Assembly: GCA_944474755.1 (NCBI GenBank)
Contig: OX104111.1
Location: 99,490,805-99,554,804, forward strand
Source of the DNA: Limnoperna fortunei
Lineage: Eukaryota; Mollusca; Bivalvia; Mytilida; Modiolidae
DNA length: 64,000 bases
Reading direction: 5' to 3'
Shown piece after piece: positions 12,677 to 26,700 of the stretch. The translations under genes and the position numbers were made by a program. Position 1 is the first letter of the stretch. The number at the start of each line of letters is the position of its first letter. The notes below the pieces were generated by a model. It saw only the letters and a list, made by a program, of their open reading frames with translations. It was not told the origin of the DNA and made no database searches.

Positions 12677-15600
12677 TCATAAAATTGTACAGCCCCAGCA
12701 ACACTGATCCGGATATGTCGGAGCATGAACTTTACATTCCAAGCCATAAACAAAGTAGGTCAGAGATTTGTCCTTGTGGGTGTAGTCACACACTGTAACA
12801 GGAACCATTCTGATAACATGTCTCTGAAAAACAATTCAAACAATTATAAGAAATTATACCAACATAACAAGTAATAATCGTTTCTTCTTTCTTTATTTTT
12901 TTTTAACTTTATTTTTTTGCTGTTCAACAACACATACACATGTACATGAATTCACATATTGATATCACAATTTTATCTACATGCAATTATACTAGTAAAT
13001 ATTATACATGTGTATTAGCTTTAAAAAAACAGTTGTTGAATTTTTTTAATAGGGGTTAAAATAAGAGTAAATTTAGAAGAAGTGAAACAACCAGAAGTAG
13101 TCTTATTCTTTGAAGTGAAGTTTTTCCATTCCTGCTTACATAAATATACAAAAATATAAAAAAAAGTTATCAATAATAAATACAACATGTTCATTCATCA
13201 TATATGTATACATAATGAAGTTTAATTGAGTAAAATATGGAAAATATTCCATAGTTTGTTAAAGAAAGTGATATTTTTGTTTTTGACAAACATTATCTTT
13301 TCAATTAAGTACATGTTTTTGAGTTTTTCTTTTAATGATTGCAGACTTAATGTACCTTTACCACATCTAGTATTATATATGTACTGTTTTATATTGAGCA
13401 GTATAATATTTTCAGCATTTCCATAATAAATATTATTTATATTACCAAACAGAAAGTTTTGGCGACTGAATGATATACTTATTCTCAATTTATTAATTGA
13501 CAGTTTTTTTTCTTTTTTATTACTGTCAAGAGTCTATGTTAAGTCGTAAAATATTTTAGAATTTTTTATTTTTCCAGGACGGAGAAGGAATAGAAATAGG
13601 ACGTTTTTTGAAAGTCTTATAACGCTGACAATGCGCCAGACGTTTAATCAGTATTTCTAGTTAGGAACAAGTTTATACAATAAAGATATATATACTGTTT
13701 TATAACAAACCTGCATCAATACTCTTTTGTCTCTGAAATCGTGTTCAGCTACCAACCGGTGTGAAGCTGCATTAATGTCTGGTTCTGGAAACAATGCGAT
13801 AGGTCGAACCTAAACAGAATATATATTATTTTAAAATGTTGCATGTATTATTCATAAAGAATATCAGGCAGATGCTAACAGAAACTGTATTATCAATGTT
13901 TAATTTTCCGATATAATTTTAAATATTATTATATAGATAGAGATGAAATATTGAATTTTCCGAATGACAGAAATCACGGTAAATCACATGTGAAAATTAT
14001 CGTTTATTTTCACTCTCGGGTTTTTTCCCGCCAAATATTGCAGTTGGTTTTGTACTATACAGATATTCATCCGCCGTTCATAAAATTTAGGATTGAGCAT
14101 TAAAATTTTACGAAAACAATTTTGATCTATATAATAAATAGGATAATCAATTGGGCATCGTGAATATCCAAAATATGATCACTCGTGCTGCATAAAGCAT
14201 CAGATTAAACTCGTGCGCGGAACAAGTTCCGCGCACTCGTTTAATCAGATGCGTTATGCGGCACTCGTGATCATATTTCGGATATTCCAATTAATTATCC
14301 TATAAATATTTAAAATGTATCGCTTTTTTCTTCACTTTTGTATTCATCGTGCAAGTTGATACAATCTCATATCACTCGATTATTGTAATATGGATATGTT
14401 ATCGTCAGATTCTAAGGACAACGTGTCGTAAGACTGTTGCAAAACAGCGATAAACTATTGGTTTTATTTCCTCGGTCCCATTATCCATTAATCTATATGT
14501 GATTATCATATAATTATTGTAAGTTAGTAGTATTTTTACTGTATGATAATAAGAAAAAAGGGGCACAAATCTGATATTTTCCAGATTGGCAAAGCAGGCT
14601 GATATTAAAAAGTTATTGCACGCTTTACCGTAAATGGTATCACATGTCTTTCAGTAACCGATCGGAAATTACCGGTTTCACGCGGAGATTTATGAATTTG
14701 GTTTGGCGATGAGTCTCTAAAAATAGTGTGACTACATCTTAAAATTATATGCGATTCTGTAACGTTTTGTTTACGTACCCGCGGCTGGGTATCTTGGAAT
14801 CCTAACGTTCCTGCAGCTTCATGAATAAGAGCATCTGGTAGGTCGGTTTTCTCAACAATATGATGGCCTATGATGTTTTTCCTGGAAAGGATTATTATAT
14901 ATACTGTATATAATTCAGGGATGACCAAAGTAAGATGGATGAAAACTAGACTCATAGACTCAAACAATCACAACACATTTATTAAATTATTATTACTTAT
15001 TTTCACTTGAATGTTTTTACTATTTAGATCCCCTTGATGTTTATAATACGACATTTTGTACTTCTTCAATGGTATGTTGTTTTTGTGGAATGTAAACATC
15101 AACAGCGAAACGCCTTTTGCACATGGATCTTAAATCTGAATTCCAAAATGTAAGGACAATGCCGCGCCCTCAGAAAGACTAAATATCTCACGAAAAGATC
15201 TTTAAGAGTAGTGCTTCGTATCTTCCAAGGCTAAAATTTATGTCACTTACCAATATAGCTTCATTATTATATTGATAGAGATGAAATATCGAATTTTCCG
15301 AGTGACAGAAATCACGGTAAATCACATGTAAAAATTATCGTTTATTTTCACCCTCGGGTTTTATCCCGCCAAGATTGCAATTGGTTTTGTACTATACAGA
15401 TATTCATCCGCCGTTCATAAAATTTAGGATTAAGCATTAACATTTTACGAAAACATTTTTAATCTATATAATAAATAGGATAATCAATTTGGCATCGTGA
15501 ATATACAAAATATGATCAATCGTGCCGCATAAAGCATCAGATTAAACTCGTGCGCGGAAACAAGTTCCGCGCACTCGTTTAATCATATGCGTTATGCGGC

Positions 15601-18600
15601 ATTCGTGATCATATTTTGGATATTCACTCCGCCCAATTAATTATCCTATAATTAAATGTGGATCAATGAAACCACTTTTAATCCTTCGTCTCAACTCAAC
15701 ACTTCACACTTTTCCAGTGACAGTCAAAATTTCTGTCAATCCGTTCGCTTTCGCCAATTATGTTTTTGTTAGTTAACATGTTCTCGTTCTGAATATAGCT
15801 AAAATACTATGTTTGCTGCAGGTTATCAATCAAGCAAGCAATCTTGGATTCCATCGTTGGTAATACCTCGCCGTTGACTAAGGCTATAAACTCGTATGTT
15901 AGTTACTAAGATTTCTCGAGATCTCAAGATACATGTTACGCATTCTTAAAGTACAACTTTAATTGACTGTTTTTATGGAATAAATCACAAAATCACCCAA
16001 TCAAAAAAAACCGTACCATGTTATTGTAAGTTGAATAAACCATTTGACATTTGTTGAACCGTCACATGTCCCGCACACCACTCGTCCCGTGCCGCTGCAT
16101 CTTAAGCATCTAAAATAGAACTACAGTGTGAGAAAGATTTTAAAATGACATGGTACCTTTGTATGTATATTAAGAATGGCTTTCATGAAGACATGTATTC
16201 TGGTTACTGGGACGATTACAGGACTCCATTAATAATACTGCGTTGCGTGTTTCCGGATGTCCTCTTAATAGGAGTTGTTAAATTAGCTTAAAACCAGGTT
16301 TAAAGATGTTATAAACGTTGCTTTTTTAAGAAAAACGGAAAGAGTTGATATAAATACTTGGTAATTAGTCATGACAGCTTCGTCATCAATGACTCTAACT
16401 CTTATACTAAATATAATAAAGACTAAATGTGTCACATGTTAGATTTTTCTGATGAGCAACGTATTCCTAATATTTGGAGGACATGTTTTTTAACAGACTG
16501 CTGGAATTCCAATGGGTACTAGTTATGCTTCTCTCCTCGCCGACATGTTTTTGTACTCTTATGCCGAGTTCCTAGAAGGCCTGCTGAAGAAGAAAGAAAA
16601 GACAATGGCCCAGACCTTTAATTTCACAATCCGCTATATTGATGATGTTTTTGGTGACTATTTACATTCAATTTACCCTATCAAACTTGATCGTTATTGG
16701 AAATCATTGTCTCAAATACGATCTAACATTTTCAAAGGTAGTGTTTTCTATTCCCTATTACTGGATTTAACTTTTCCATAGACAAGACAATGAGTAACTC
16801 GACGGGTGTCTAATTAAAGGTAGGCACTTTTTACTCGTCCAGAGCACCTGAGTGCACCCATGGTTTTTACTGGGTTCAAGTTACACTCTTTATGTTTTTT
16901 GTGTTTTTGGTTTATGTGTTTGTAAATGTCTCCTGACTTTTGGCTCTTGTTGTGCGCTCGATTTTCTTTGCTATTTTTAAAAGTTTTAATCCTTGGGCTA
17001 TAATTAGTGGTGTGTTTAGAGATTGTAACGCCCTTTTACGTTTAAGACCGTGATTGTATATTTCAAAAAGCGGGAAGGAAAATGTTCTTTCCCTATCAAT
17101 TTCATTTTCCTATTCAAGCGGCACTTAAAATGTCTTGCTATTAGTCCATCACTGATCTTTACATTTGATTTTTCACAACTCGCTGGATATTAAGCATTTG
17201 ACCAATCAATCATTTAGACTTGTGCTGCTTTTCGGCCACAGGTACTAAGTGCTTACCTGATATTTTATTGCGGCGTGTGTATATGATATACATGTTTTTT
17301 GTTTAAACGGAATTTTTTTAATAACAAGATTAAACCTTTTTTAATTAACAAATAATCTCAAACGTAAATCATTAGATGGCGCTCTAGGTGCGAAACAATG
17401 AGTAAATACTCCAACAGTATCATCAATTCCAAAACTCAAACTTGTTTCCATGTAGTAAAAATAGATATTGTGACTTAATTTTTTCTGCCCCTCACCATTT
17501 CTGTAGAGTTCCATATCTTGTCAGAAGTTTAGATCTATCTTATCGAATTATCATTGGTTCTAAACCTGTCCAGTATATAGACTTTGAACTTAAGTCTAAG
17601 ACAATAAATTATACTAAAAGTCATTGTGTCTGAAAGGCTTTTTTGTATTGCATTACCGAGTTTGGTCGAGGTAGATCCGAAAAAGTGCATTGGTTTCAAC
17701 AATTATTTTCCAAAGTTAATCTTTTTTTTTTCATTTTGATAGGACGATAATCTATAGAAAATTTCGACCTAAAATTGTTGTCTATTTGAAGCCTTTCTAG
17801 CAACGTCGTTTGCGTTTGAGACGGAAATAGTCTTTCAGTTTGTCCGAATAACATTTAGGTATCAATACATTTAAAAGGACAATTCACATTTTAGAACACA
17901 AACAAAAAGTAGTACTTTAAACAAAATTTTTTAACTTGGTGTGTATTGAAAACTACCCAGTAGAAGGTAATAAATGAACATTTTCTGAAAATTGAATATA
18001 TTGGAACACTTTTGAGTCATCCATATCTCCTTTTTAGGGATATTGTAAGATTTACTACATGACCTATAAAAATGTAAGTGCTATTTTTAGAGTGGAGTTT
18101 ATCCCAGAGCTGGTTTCTTCTTAGAAGGTTTTAAAGTAGGATGACATTGTGGGATAATTGTGTAAGATTCTGGCTATTATGGTGTTGGTCAAGTTAAACT
18201 TTATACGTTCCAAAATGAACAAAATTAGGAGAAAACCTTTAAGAATTGAATAAGTGTTTTCTCCCCTTACACTGAACGTCACAAAAGCAGAAGAAAGTTT
18301 GTAAACAACGCAAGGTAAATAGAAAAAATGGCTGAGTATCATTGTAAAATTCAATAAGCAATAGTCAACAAAGGTACAATATGGGATAATAAAAAAGCAC
18401 GGGGTGTGACTTTTGCATGTAGTATACTAGTTTTTAAACGTATATTGTTTTTCTAAAACTGACTGACCTTTTTCGTCCTCTACCTCCACAGGACATACAT
18501 GATCGTGTCACAGATCTGTACCCATCTTTGGTATGAACACGTCTCGTCTTTTTCCCACGCCCATGACAGGAACCACATGTTTTCTGAAATTGTTTTCATT

Positions 18601-21600
18601 TTATTAATCAATAATGTTTATTTTTCCGATTAAATGAATTTAAATAATAAAGTATCGTTGTATCGTTCGATGTCATTAAATTATTTGAAATGAGCCGTAA
18701 TCGCCTTTGTTTAAAAGCTATGACATATAAAAGTTTTACATTTCCAAAAATATATCTAGCTATTTGGGTTTTTTTCAACAAATGTTTTTTACAATAATTC
18801 TTCTGCAAACGGCAAAGATTTGTAATATTTTCATGATGTTGCGGACTTTCTATTTATATTTGTAAATAAGTAAACAAAGTTTATTATTCTACTTGATTTA
18901 CATACAATTTTAATATTGAAAAAAATCTGTTAACGTTTTTTCCAACAGCAAGTAACTATAACGATAACCGATGGTAAAGCAAAGTATAGCTAGAATGAAA
19001 AGATTCAGGTAAGACAAAATTTAACCTACATTTCCTCTACCGCCGCAGGAACCACATATAAGGTAACCTGTTGCTCGACATCTATGGCAGGGCTATAAAT
19101 ATATTATGTATAATATTGTAACTATAGTATACTATAAATAGTCTCTTCATTGTATGATACAGTTCCGTTTAAAAACTGTATTACAATACAGGGTGCCGTT
19201 TCATAAAGTGATCACTAATTAACGCGCTCGTTATCCCATGCAATTTAAAGGGATAACGTTCACGTTAAGCTAACGATCGCTTTATGAAACGGCACCCAGT
19301 TCTAACAAAAATACGGAGGAATTATCTGCAGGCTTGCTTTGCAGAAGAAATAGATAAAGAAAGAGGAACTGCTATAAGGTTTGCCGTTATTGTTCAGTAG
19401 GAGCTCTCTTGCTATTTGCGATTGATGTTGATCTTTTTTTAGGTTAGTGTTTGTCTTATTGCCAAACCATGTTATTACAAATAATTTTTCATGCTTTATA
19501 GAAATCCAGCTATCAAAACATCGATGTGCATTAAGTACTGATGCTTATATTCAGTAAATAGAATATTAAGGTTTTACAGAATCTACAATCGTGTTGTCAG
19601 TAGCTATTTTTGTGCTAATTTTTCATTATGGGTAGAAAGTCTTATCTTTGAACATTTTTTATTTCACAGAGTTGACAAAAACTGAATGTAAGTACATATA
19701 ATAACACTAATGTAAGAAATGTTTATAATACGAAAAATACAAATATAGTGTAAATCTATGAAATTCGATTGAACAAATGAGCTTTTGCTGTTAGAAGCAA
19801 CTAGAACTACAAACGACAAACCACCGTGTGTGTTCAATTATATTCAAATTATTTCAAGTAAAGAATGATTTGAAAACTCAACTTAACAAACAAACAAACA
19901 GAATGATTGTTTTCAAGGACAGGTGTTAACTAGAATTTGTGAGGTAATAATTCTCACCTTGACAGATGCGGTATGTGGTACCTCCATTTTACGAATTTCA
20001 TCTTGGAATAAATTCAATGGATTTGAAACAATATCCCATGGACCAGGCGCAGGACCGTTTTGTGGACCATCTATTGGCTGACCTTGCAAAATAAAAGTAT
20101 AATTCTATCAATGTTAATTATAAGATTCAAGTGTATCAAACTCGGATTATTGACACAGAATCTGGTTACTCCTGCCTTACCGTGGCGTCTGTGGTTCTGC
20201 GAGATGTACAAAACAGCATGCAGTTAAAAATACTTAAACGAATACTTTTCGACCGTTTGTTTTTTGTTTACCTGCGGGCTCATCACTGACGAATGTCTTT
20301 GAATTACTTGGTGATAACTACGGTCGATTTATTGATTGTCAGCTAGTTATTGTCATACATATAGCTGACAGATCGTCGGATGGTCATTAACACATTAGTC
20401 AATTAAAAATTACAAACCTTTAAATGGAACATTTTCCCATTTTGTCGATCTTGCTTCAGTAAATGATTCCAATATATACTACAACAAAAGTATTTTAAAT
20501 CATTCGAGAATTCTGTTACGCGATATGCCAAAAACAACGAAAGAAAGTGTTTTAAAGTGTTTTGAAATCTGATAAGTAGTTGACAGTAGACAGTGTATAT
20601 TATAGTATTCCTGTATATTCTTTAACTTTTTATTGTCCGTGTATTAACATTATATGCCAGAGCTACTAACTTAAAATACAAAAATAATGTTGTCATTGAT
20701 TATCTTACGATTGAAAGCGGGGTAGAGTGAAGTGAAACCAGTCATACAAATGGATGCTTGTTTTGTAACCACAACAGTTGCAGGATTAACATAGAGTAAT
20801 ATGTTTGTTACCAAGGTGGCCTGTATTGACCACCGTTATCCACAGCGAAACTGTTTTAATTTGAGGTCGTATTAACTTTCTTACCATTTAATAAAAATAA
20901 TTCGTCGATTACTTACGTGGTAAGAAGTAGAAGAAGCAAGGTTTTTGAATTCAAGCTTGCTAGCCGCTCCTTTTCCCCAGCAACATTGGGTCTGAACATA
21001 ATCCACTAGAGCTTGGCGTGCTGTTGCTTCTGTTATTATCGGTACCCTACATAAATATATTGTTTATAATATTATTGAAAGAGGATGCTTCTAATTTTAA
21101 TATTGGATCGATTTATTAACTTGTTACACGTTTCTTAACACATATGTGTTTAAAATACTACACGTTCAGAGTTATATCAAGTTTTAGAACGACATTGAAC
21201 TGTTAAAACAAAACTCACTTTGTAAACTCTGGTTGTTGAGAGCCTGTAGTCGTAGGAAAAGTAACGGGAGGCGGTGGCAACAAAGCTGCACAATATAATA
21301 TTATATTCTTGTAAGTATGAGGAAAATGAATGTAAAACATCAAAAAGTAAAGGCCATGTTTGGCAATGCTAATAAAAGGATACAAAGATATTATCGCGGG
21401 AGTAGACAGGAAAGAACCAACTGCAGATACATTGAATATGCAGTATAAATCCTGAAATTTTTCGTCTATCTTGCAGTGAGTAAAAGCTTGTGTAAGGCCA
21501 AGGTTTTCAGTAGATAAAAAGCAAAATGTATTCGCATACTTTTATTGTATAGCAAATGTATTGATTGCGGGATAAAAATATGAACTGCATTTAGTAAGAC

Positions 21601-22993
21601 GTTTGTCGTTACCAATTTTTCTCAATCATACTGGATTATGACTACAGCCAGATATGACTTATTATTTGACTTTTAATTGACTGACTTAATGGGTGCCACG
21701 AGTGGAGCAGAAATTGCTTACCCTACCGGTGCAACTGGACTCATCTCCAGTTTAAGTGGGGTTCATGTCACTCAGGTTTTGATTTTTGTGTTGTTGTCGT
21801 CTCGTCCTTAGTTTAACCATGCTTGTGTTAGTCCCTGGCTTATTGTCTAACGAATACTTCACAGCATCTTTGATTCATTTTTTACTCGTAGTCTGTTCTA
21901 TATCACGTTTGGTACTTATTTCTTCTACACATTGTAAACGTTAACGATGTGAAACGGAACTTGATGAGCAATTTCGGAAACATATTACAATAATATTATA
22001 AGTTTTTTGAGGTTTTACCTCTGTACGTAAACATATTACAGTTATAAGTTGTTGTAGCCTGTACCTATGTACGTAAATGTGTTAATGTGACTTTTGTTTC
22101 TTCGTTGTATGAAATTTAAATGGTAAAATTTGTTACAATGCGTTAACTGATGAACACGAGAAAATTAAACAACACTTCAATTATGTGTTCGTAATATAAC
22201 TTACATTCATCAAATCGTATGTTTGAATATCCTGGTACTGTGGCCATGTCTGATGGGTTAGATATTTTGCTATCCTCTGCGACACCTTCACCGGCAATGA
22301 CTACAACAAAACATTTCCGCTTTATTGTGACAAAGGCAAACATCATTATTTTAAAAAAATCCGTCATAACGTCTTGGTAAGAGTTATTACTTCACAATAT
22401 TATTTGTTGAAGGCCTCATCTTAGTTCACAGGTATTCAATATATTATTAAATGTACTGTTGTGAACATATCATTGAGAAGTAACTATTCACTAAACTTTA
22501 TTAAACGTCACTATGGACCATAGTGGATAACGCTACTTGCACGGTAAAGACTCCTGGTCAGTTTTCGAAATATTGATAGGTGAATTAGACCGCTAATATC
22601 CTATTTTTTATATTGCCAGTCAATATTTCTCGACTTTAATCCATGATGCCATCTCATTGCCAAATAGATTTGTTCTCGTCAGGAAATACTGCTTGCTGGA
22701 CTTTATGAAATAAATCAATAAATCAACAAAACATCCTTTCTCTAGTAAATTTTAGAACCAACAAGCTCTTATTAAATGATGAACACGTAAAACGTGCATC
22801 GATGCTACAGCTATGTAAGCTCGTCATAAAAGTTTGTGTGATTGTTCAGAAACCGATAAGTCAAATATTGCTTGCAACGGTCTAACATTGCAATATAATC
22901 AATCAGTACAGGATGTCAGTTTGAAAGATTATTTTACCTGGCAAGCTGTGGTCAATGAGGTCGTCCCCATCGCTGTCATCGTCCGCGGCTGGG
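12677..22993 (-). CDS. SSUH2-like gene, copy 2 (complete 3' end)
   Basis: Exons right to left: 22938-22993, 22205-22300, 21219-21285, 20917-21046, 20418-20478, 19958-20082, 19030-19092, 18468-18583, 16017-16109, 14779-14881, 13711-13809 and 12677-12823 (stop TGA 12677-12679). All have GT/AG borders and compatible phases. Product features in order: acidic DDDSDGDD near the N-terminus; ITEATARQALVDYVQ; ILESFTEARSTKWENVPF; DGPQNGPAPGPWDIV; four DnaJ-like CxxC knuckles (CHRC, CGSCGGRG; CGSCHGRG, CMSCGGRG; CLRCSGTG, CGTCDGS); WFIQLTITW; FPEPDINAASHRLVAEH; and a C-terminus ending in QCCWGCTIL. This matches the SSUH2 family, whose biochemical role is not established. The first coding exon lies upstream and was not found. 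Knuckle residues are intact, unlike copy 1. Introns hold MITEs and a reverse transcriptase fragment. Confidence 0.88.
13950..14310. repeat. Duplicated block ending in a fold-back MITE, copy A
   Basis: About 360 bases nearly identical to 15265-15655. The right-hand 170 bases (from about 14140) form a long palindrome: arms run from AGGATAATCAATTGG inward to CTCGTGCGCGG, around a short AACAAGTT centre, and back out to CCAATTAATTATCCT. It is a non-coding fold-back element inside an SSUH2-like intron. Confidence 0.8.
15265..15655. repeat. Duplicated block ending in a fold-back MITE, copy B
   Basis: Second copy of the block at 13950-14310, same orientation, with the palindrome at about 15475-15652. 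The two blocks differ by scattered substitutions and small indels. Since the flanks outside the palindrome are also shared, the repeat unit is larger than the hairpin. Confidence 0.8.
16490..17010 (+). pseudogene. Reverse transcriptase fragment, internally deleted
   Basis: Frame 16512-16781 shows PMGTSYASLLADMFLYSYA, then FNFTIRYIDDVFGDYL containing the YIDD catalytic box, then IYPIKLDRYWKSLSQIRSN. Compared with the related minus-strand fragment at 8734-9117, the region between the catalytic box and the C-terminal block is missing, so this copy is internally deleted. The 3' tail after 16781 (CTCGACGGGTGTCTAATTA, then CACCTGAGTGCACCCATGG) matches the tail of the 8.4-9.1 kb copy. It lies in an intron of SSUH2-like copy 2. 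Confidence 0.75.
17015..18460. other. Intronic stretch without recognised features
   Basis: AT-rich intron of SSUH2-like copy 2. Short frames (17442-17633, 18121-18354) have no recognisable content and no coding bias. Nothing else is supported here. Confidence 0.5.
19190..19299. mobile_element. Short MITE with ~18-bp TIRs
   Basis: Terminal inverted repeats GGGTGCCGTTTCATAAAG and CTTTATGAAACGGCACCC enclose about 70 bases that are themselves partly palindromic (GTTATCCC against GGGATAAC). It is non-coding, inserted in an intron of SSUH2-like copy 2. Confidence 0.85.
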
Positions 22994-25900
22994 CTGAAGA
23001 AAAAAACGTTAATTTTTACAGAAAATCAGCGTTTAAGGATAAGTGTATTTTATTTGTTTTATATAATGTAATGGTCCTGTTGGAAAAATCTAAAGTCTTG
23101 ATCTACAAAGCTGCTCTGCGCGTCAGTAGATGGCGGATAGGGAAAGCCTCATTAGATAGTTGGTAAGTTATAATACTGAAAGCCTTGCTGTGGACGATAG
23201 GAGGTAACGTGTTTGAAGAGCAGCACATCGCTTCTTGCAAAATGAAGAGTCCACTTGAAGATTTCGAAAAAGAGGATGCACATTGTAGCAGCCAAATTGA
23301 TTTATTGTTCGTTAACGCACTGTCCTGACATCTGAATTAAAAATGACGCACCTAATTTTTGAAATTCATAGCTAGAATTTCAGTATCTACTATTGGAATG
23401 TATATTTTTACAACTGTACACTGTTTTAAATCCATTTGAATATATTTAATTAGACACAATGTACTTTTTCCATAACAACAACGTGCATTTAAATTCAAAC
23501 AACAGTGTTTGTACCATGAATCTTTTCTGTTATCATGGCTCTAACCACAAATCCCTCGTGCCTTATGACGGCCCTCCAAATCGGACGTATGGGTTATCAG
23601 ATATAAGATAACGTATCAAAATTGACCTCTTTTTAGGCACCAAAGGCAAGACGTTATGTCCCTTACCAAACTCTTCAGATTTGTTTAGTGACAGACACTT
23701 TTTATGAGGCATTGGTGAATTCCATAATTAAAATATTTGTAAACTTGTCCTTATCATACAGCTGAAATACTAGACTGAACATTAATTTGTTCAAAATATT
23801 TTAAATATTACAACAAAGTTTCAGTACGAACATTAACACACATATTTTATCAAACTTTTTTTGTATTTTTACAAAAAATTTAATAGCTTTTGTTACCATT
23901 AACAACAGACTGGTCACAATTCCACAGTCTAGTCATTTACGTTTAATTTATTAATTAAAATCTAATTGATTTCTTTAACTATGTATACGGGTTGTTGATT
24001 GATGTTCTCACAATCTTAAATACAATTGAAGTTCTAAATTCGACCTGACGTGCTGTATTTAATACAACTAGTTTCATTGTAATAGTAATTTTGCTTTGTT
24101 GTATGCACAGTAAACAGAGATTTATCTTTGCAATTGTTATTGCTAGTTTTATTCCCATACTTCAGATCGTTTATTCAAGATTCATTTCGAATTTGTCGAA
24201 TTATAGGGTTTTTGGTTATAAAATAATTTAGCATGAACCATCCATGATATTGAGGCACCATGGATGCAAAGAAGAGAGATAGATAGTTCACCTCACATTA
24301 TCTTTAAAATTCTTACCATGCTCTAAACGACTACCATAAAGGTAAAATCTACTTGCAACGACGTTATAGAGGTTATCGTTTTGGTATATTGGTATTAAAT
24401 GATTTGCACATGATCGAAAATGATAGCATTTCTGGTATTTGCATACCTTTCTAACATTGATCACCATTTACCTAGTCTACGAAATTAATAAAAAAACATA
24501 TGCCTTATATATCCGTGACCAATTCTTCTTTAGTTACTTTTACGTGCAATTTCTAATGCAGTGTATGTAAAAATAGTAAATTGTTTTGTAAAAAATTACC
24601 AAAATGTTTTCAAGATCTGAGAAATGTTTTCATTACTTTTAAAAGTTATTTCACATGGGGCATTACAAAGAAAAAATTGAACACATGCACTACTGACCCA
24701 ATCAGAACACTACTGTGCTTAATGTAGGGTACACATTAGTGTAACCTGGTACATATTTACTGCCGTTATACCGATTGGCGGTTCCCCTAGAGGGCTGTGC
24801 CTCTGGCAAATGAATGTTTTATGCAATAAAGGGGAAATATTTGAAATCGCGTAAATCTTAACGATACTTCATTATGGAGCACTTAATACGGTGCACATAA
24901 TTTAGGTCATATTAAGTAAACAACACTAAATATTAAGTTTTTAAATATCATTTAATTTATTTGGTTTTTTCAAGGGTACATATTCTCTATACCACTATGT
25001 TGAAACACACACATTGTCGTGCCTTTGTGTATTCTTAATTGAGACATTGTATTGTTTCATGAATATCATTAAAATCACCGCTTACTTTAATTAAGAGAAA
25101 AGGGTTCAACTCAATATGTAAGAGAAGTGGAAATAAATTTAAATTCCTCACCTGACATGTGACATCATCCTTGGTCTTATTGCTTTTGCCATAATTAAGC
25201 CTCACTCTTTATATGACCAGCGGATTAGTCTTTATGGAAAAGTACCGATAATATTATTGTATGAATTTTAATCAGCTAACTACTTTAGTTTTTAACCTCA
25301 CGAATCTATTTTGAAATTGGATTTTAAATAATTTAAATGTATTACGTTCAGGCCAGAAGACCAAAGCGATTACCTGTGAATCGTATTGTTCATTTTACCG
25401 TAAGTTGGATTTTTCATTAATCAATTTAAATGTAGGTCAGACCATAAGTGCATTTATAATTATACAATTACAGACTGTGATATCGATAGATGTACGGGAT
25501 ATCTCAACCATAAAATCCACGTCACTCCTGTCGCCTAATAGCAGCCTCTTTCCTTGTACAACAATAACTTGTGCATAGATGTGCGAGCTATGCCTAATGT
25601 TTATCTTTATACATCAGTAATCACCGTGCAGGTATGCCTTTTGTGCCTAATCGTATGAAATCTACAAGTCTCTAAAATAAATAAACTTTACCAATACCGT
25701 ATCTGCTTTTTCTATATTTTAAACTATTTTATATTATTTGATAGCCTAATCTGCATTTGAGGTTTATACAGTCCTCAAAATACAATCTGGTGTGTTTCTT
25801 CAAACATGGTATTAATACATTATAATTATTAAGTATTCGTAATATATTAGTTTTCAATAGACATCAATAACTAGAAAATGAATGTATCAATGTGTATTCG

Positions 25901-26330
25901 AATCGTCATTAACATAATATTAAAAGGAAATGGGTACACTTGCTGCAGTACAAAAATCAATAAAGTCCATATCTGACTTGTGCCATATCGTTTGATTTAC
26001 ATGTCCACTTTAATTTGCATATGTGAAAATGTGTTACTAAATATTTGAATAGGACATTTAAATAGCTAAATACGTTACGTTTCAATATAAGTTATTAGCT
26101 GAATGCTTCACAGATTTTAGATAATTATATTATTGATAGTAATATTATAACACAGTACAGACTTCAAGGATTATGATAAACAGTGCCAATCGTTATAAGT
26201 AATACATTTAAAACATAAGTGTGCTTCATTTTATTAATATCAAATACAAGTGCAACATATGTCTTAAAATGATCCATTGATGTCTGCTAATGAAAATTAC
26301 AACACAATTTACTGGAGCTAATCTAATTTT
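22994..26330. other. 5' flank of SSUH2-like copy 2, no gene recognised
   Basis: AT-rich. It should contain the missing first exon and promoter of copy 2, but no start codon context could be chosen with confidence. From about 25690 the sequence becomes similar to 9560-10140 beside copy 1 (for example TAAGTATTCGTAATATATTA in both), marking the duplicated flank. Frame 22834-23166 is mostly intronic and overlaps an exon on the other strand. Confidence 0.5.
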
Positions 26331-26700
26331 CTGCGCTTTCAGCGATGTTAAAGAAAGGGAAGAAAATATGACTCAGTCAGAAATCAGAAAATTAAGATTT
26401 CAGATTACTTCAAGTAAGGAATAATCCTGAGGCATTAGCATACTTCTAAAGATATTACTTAGTATACCAGACAGACCTTTCGGTTGTCAGGAGTCTATGA
26501 GCTATCCAGGTCAGTCGGTGCACCAGTTCTTGAGAGAGAGAGGTATCAGAAGATCTGGTCTGACCTGCAGAACCACCACTATTCTAGGAATTACAATCAA
26601 AATCATGGACCATCATTTTACAGATATTCAAGACTGAGTAATAATGGGGACTTAATTATACAGCTGGTAGGAGTATGTGGTAGCTAATATTTTATTGTCT
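26330..26700 (+). other. Duplicated coding-like segment, unrecognised (copy 2)
   Basis: Counterpart of 10140-10620. A plus-strand frame at 26484-26687 includes VYELSRSVGAPVLERERYQK, aligning with FELSKAVGVHVLDK of copy 1. The frames are not conserved over the full length, so this may be a decayed exon pair. Family unknown. Confidence 0.35.

Noticed and set aside
13222..13488. Overlapping frames on both strands in an AT-rich intron
   Set aside because: Low-complexity composition and position inside an SSUH2-like intron.
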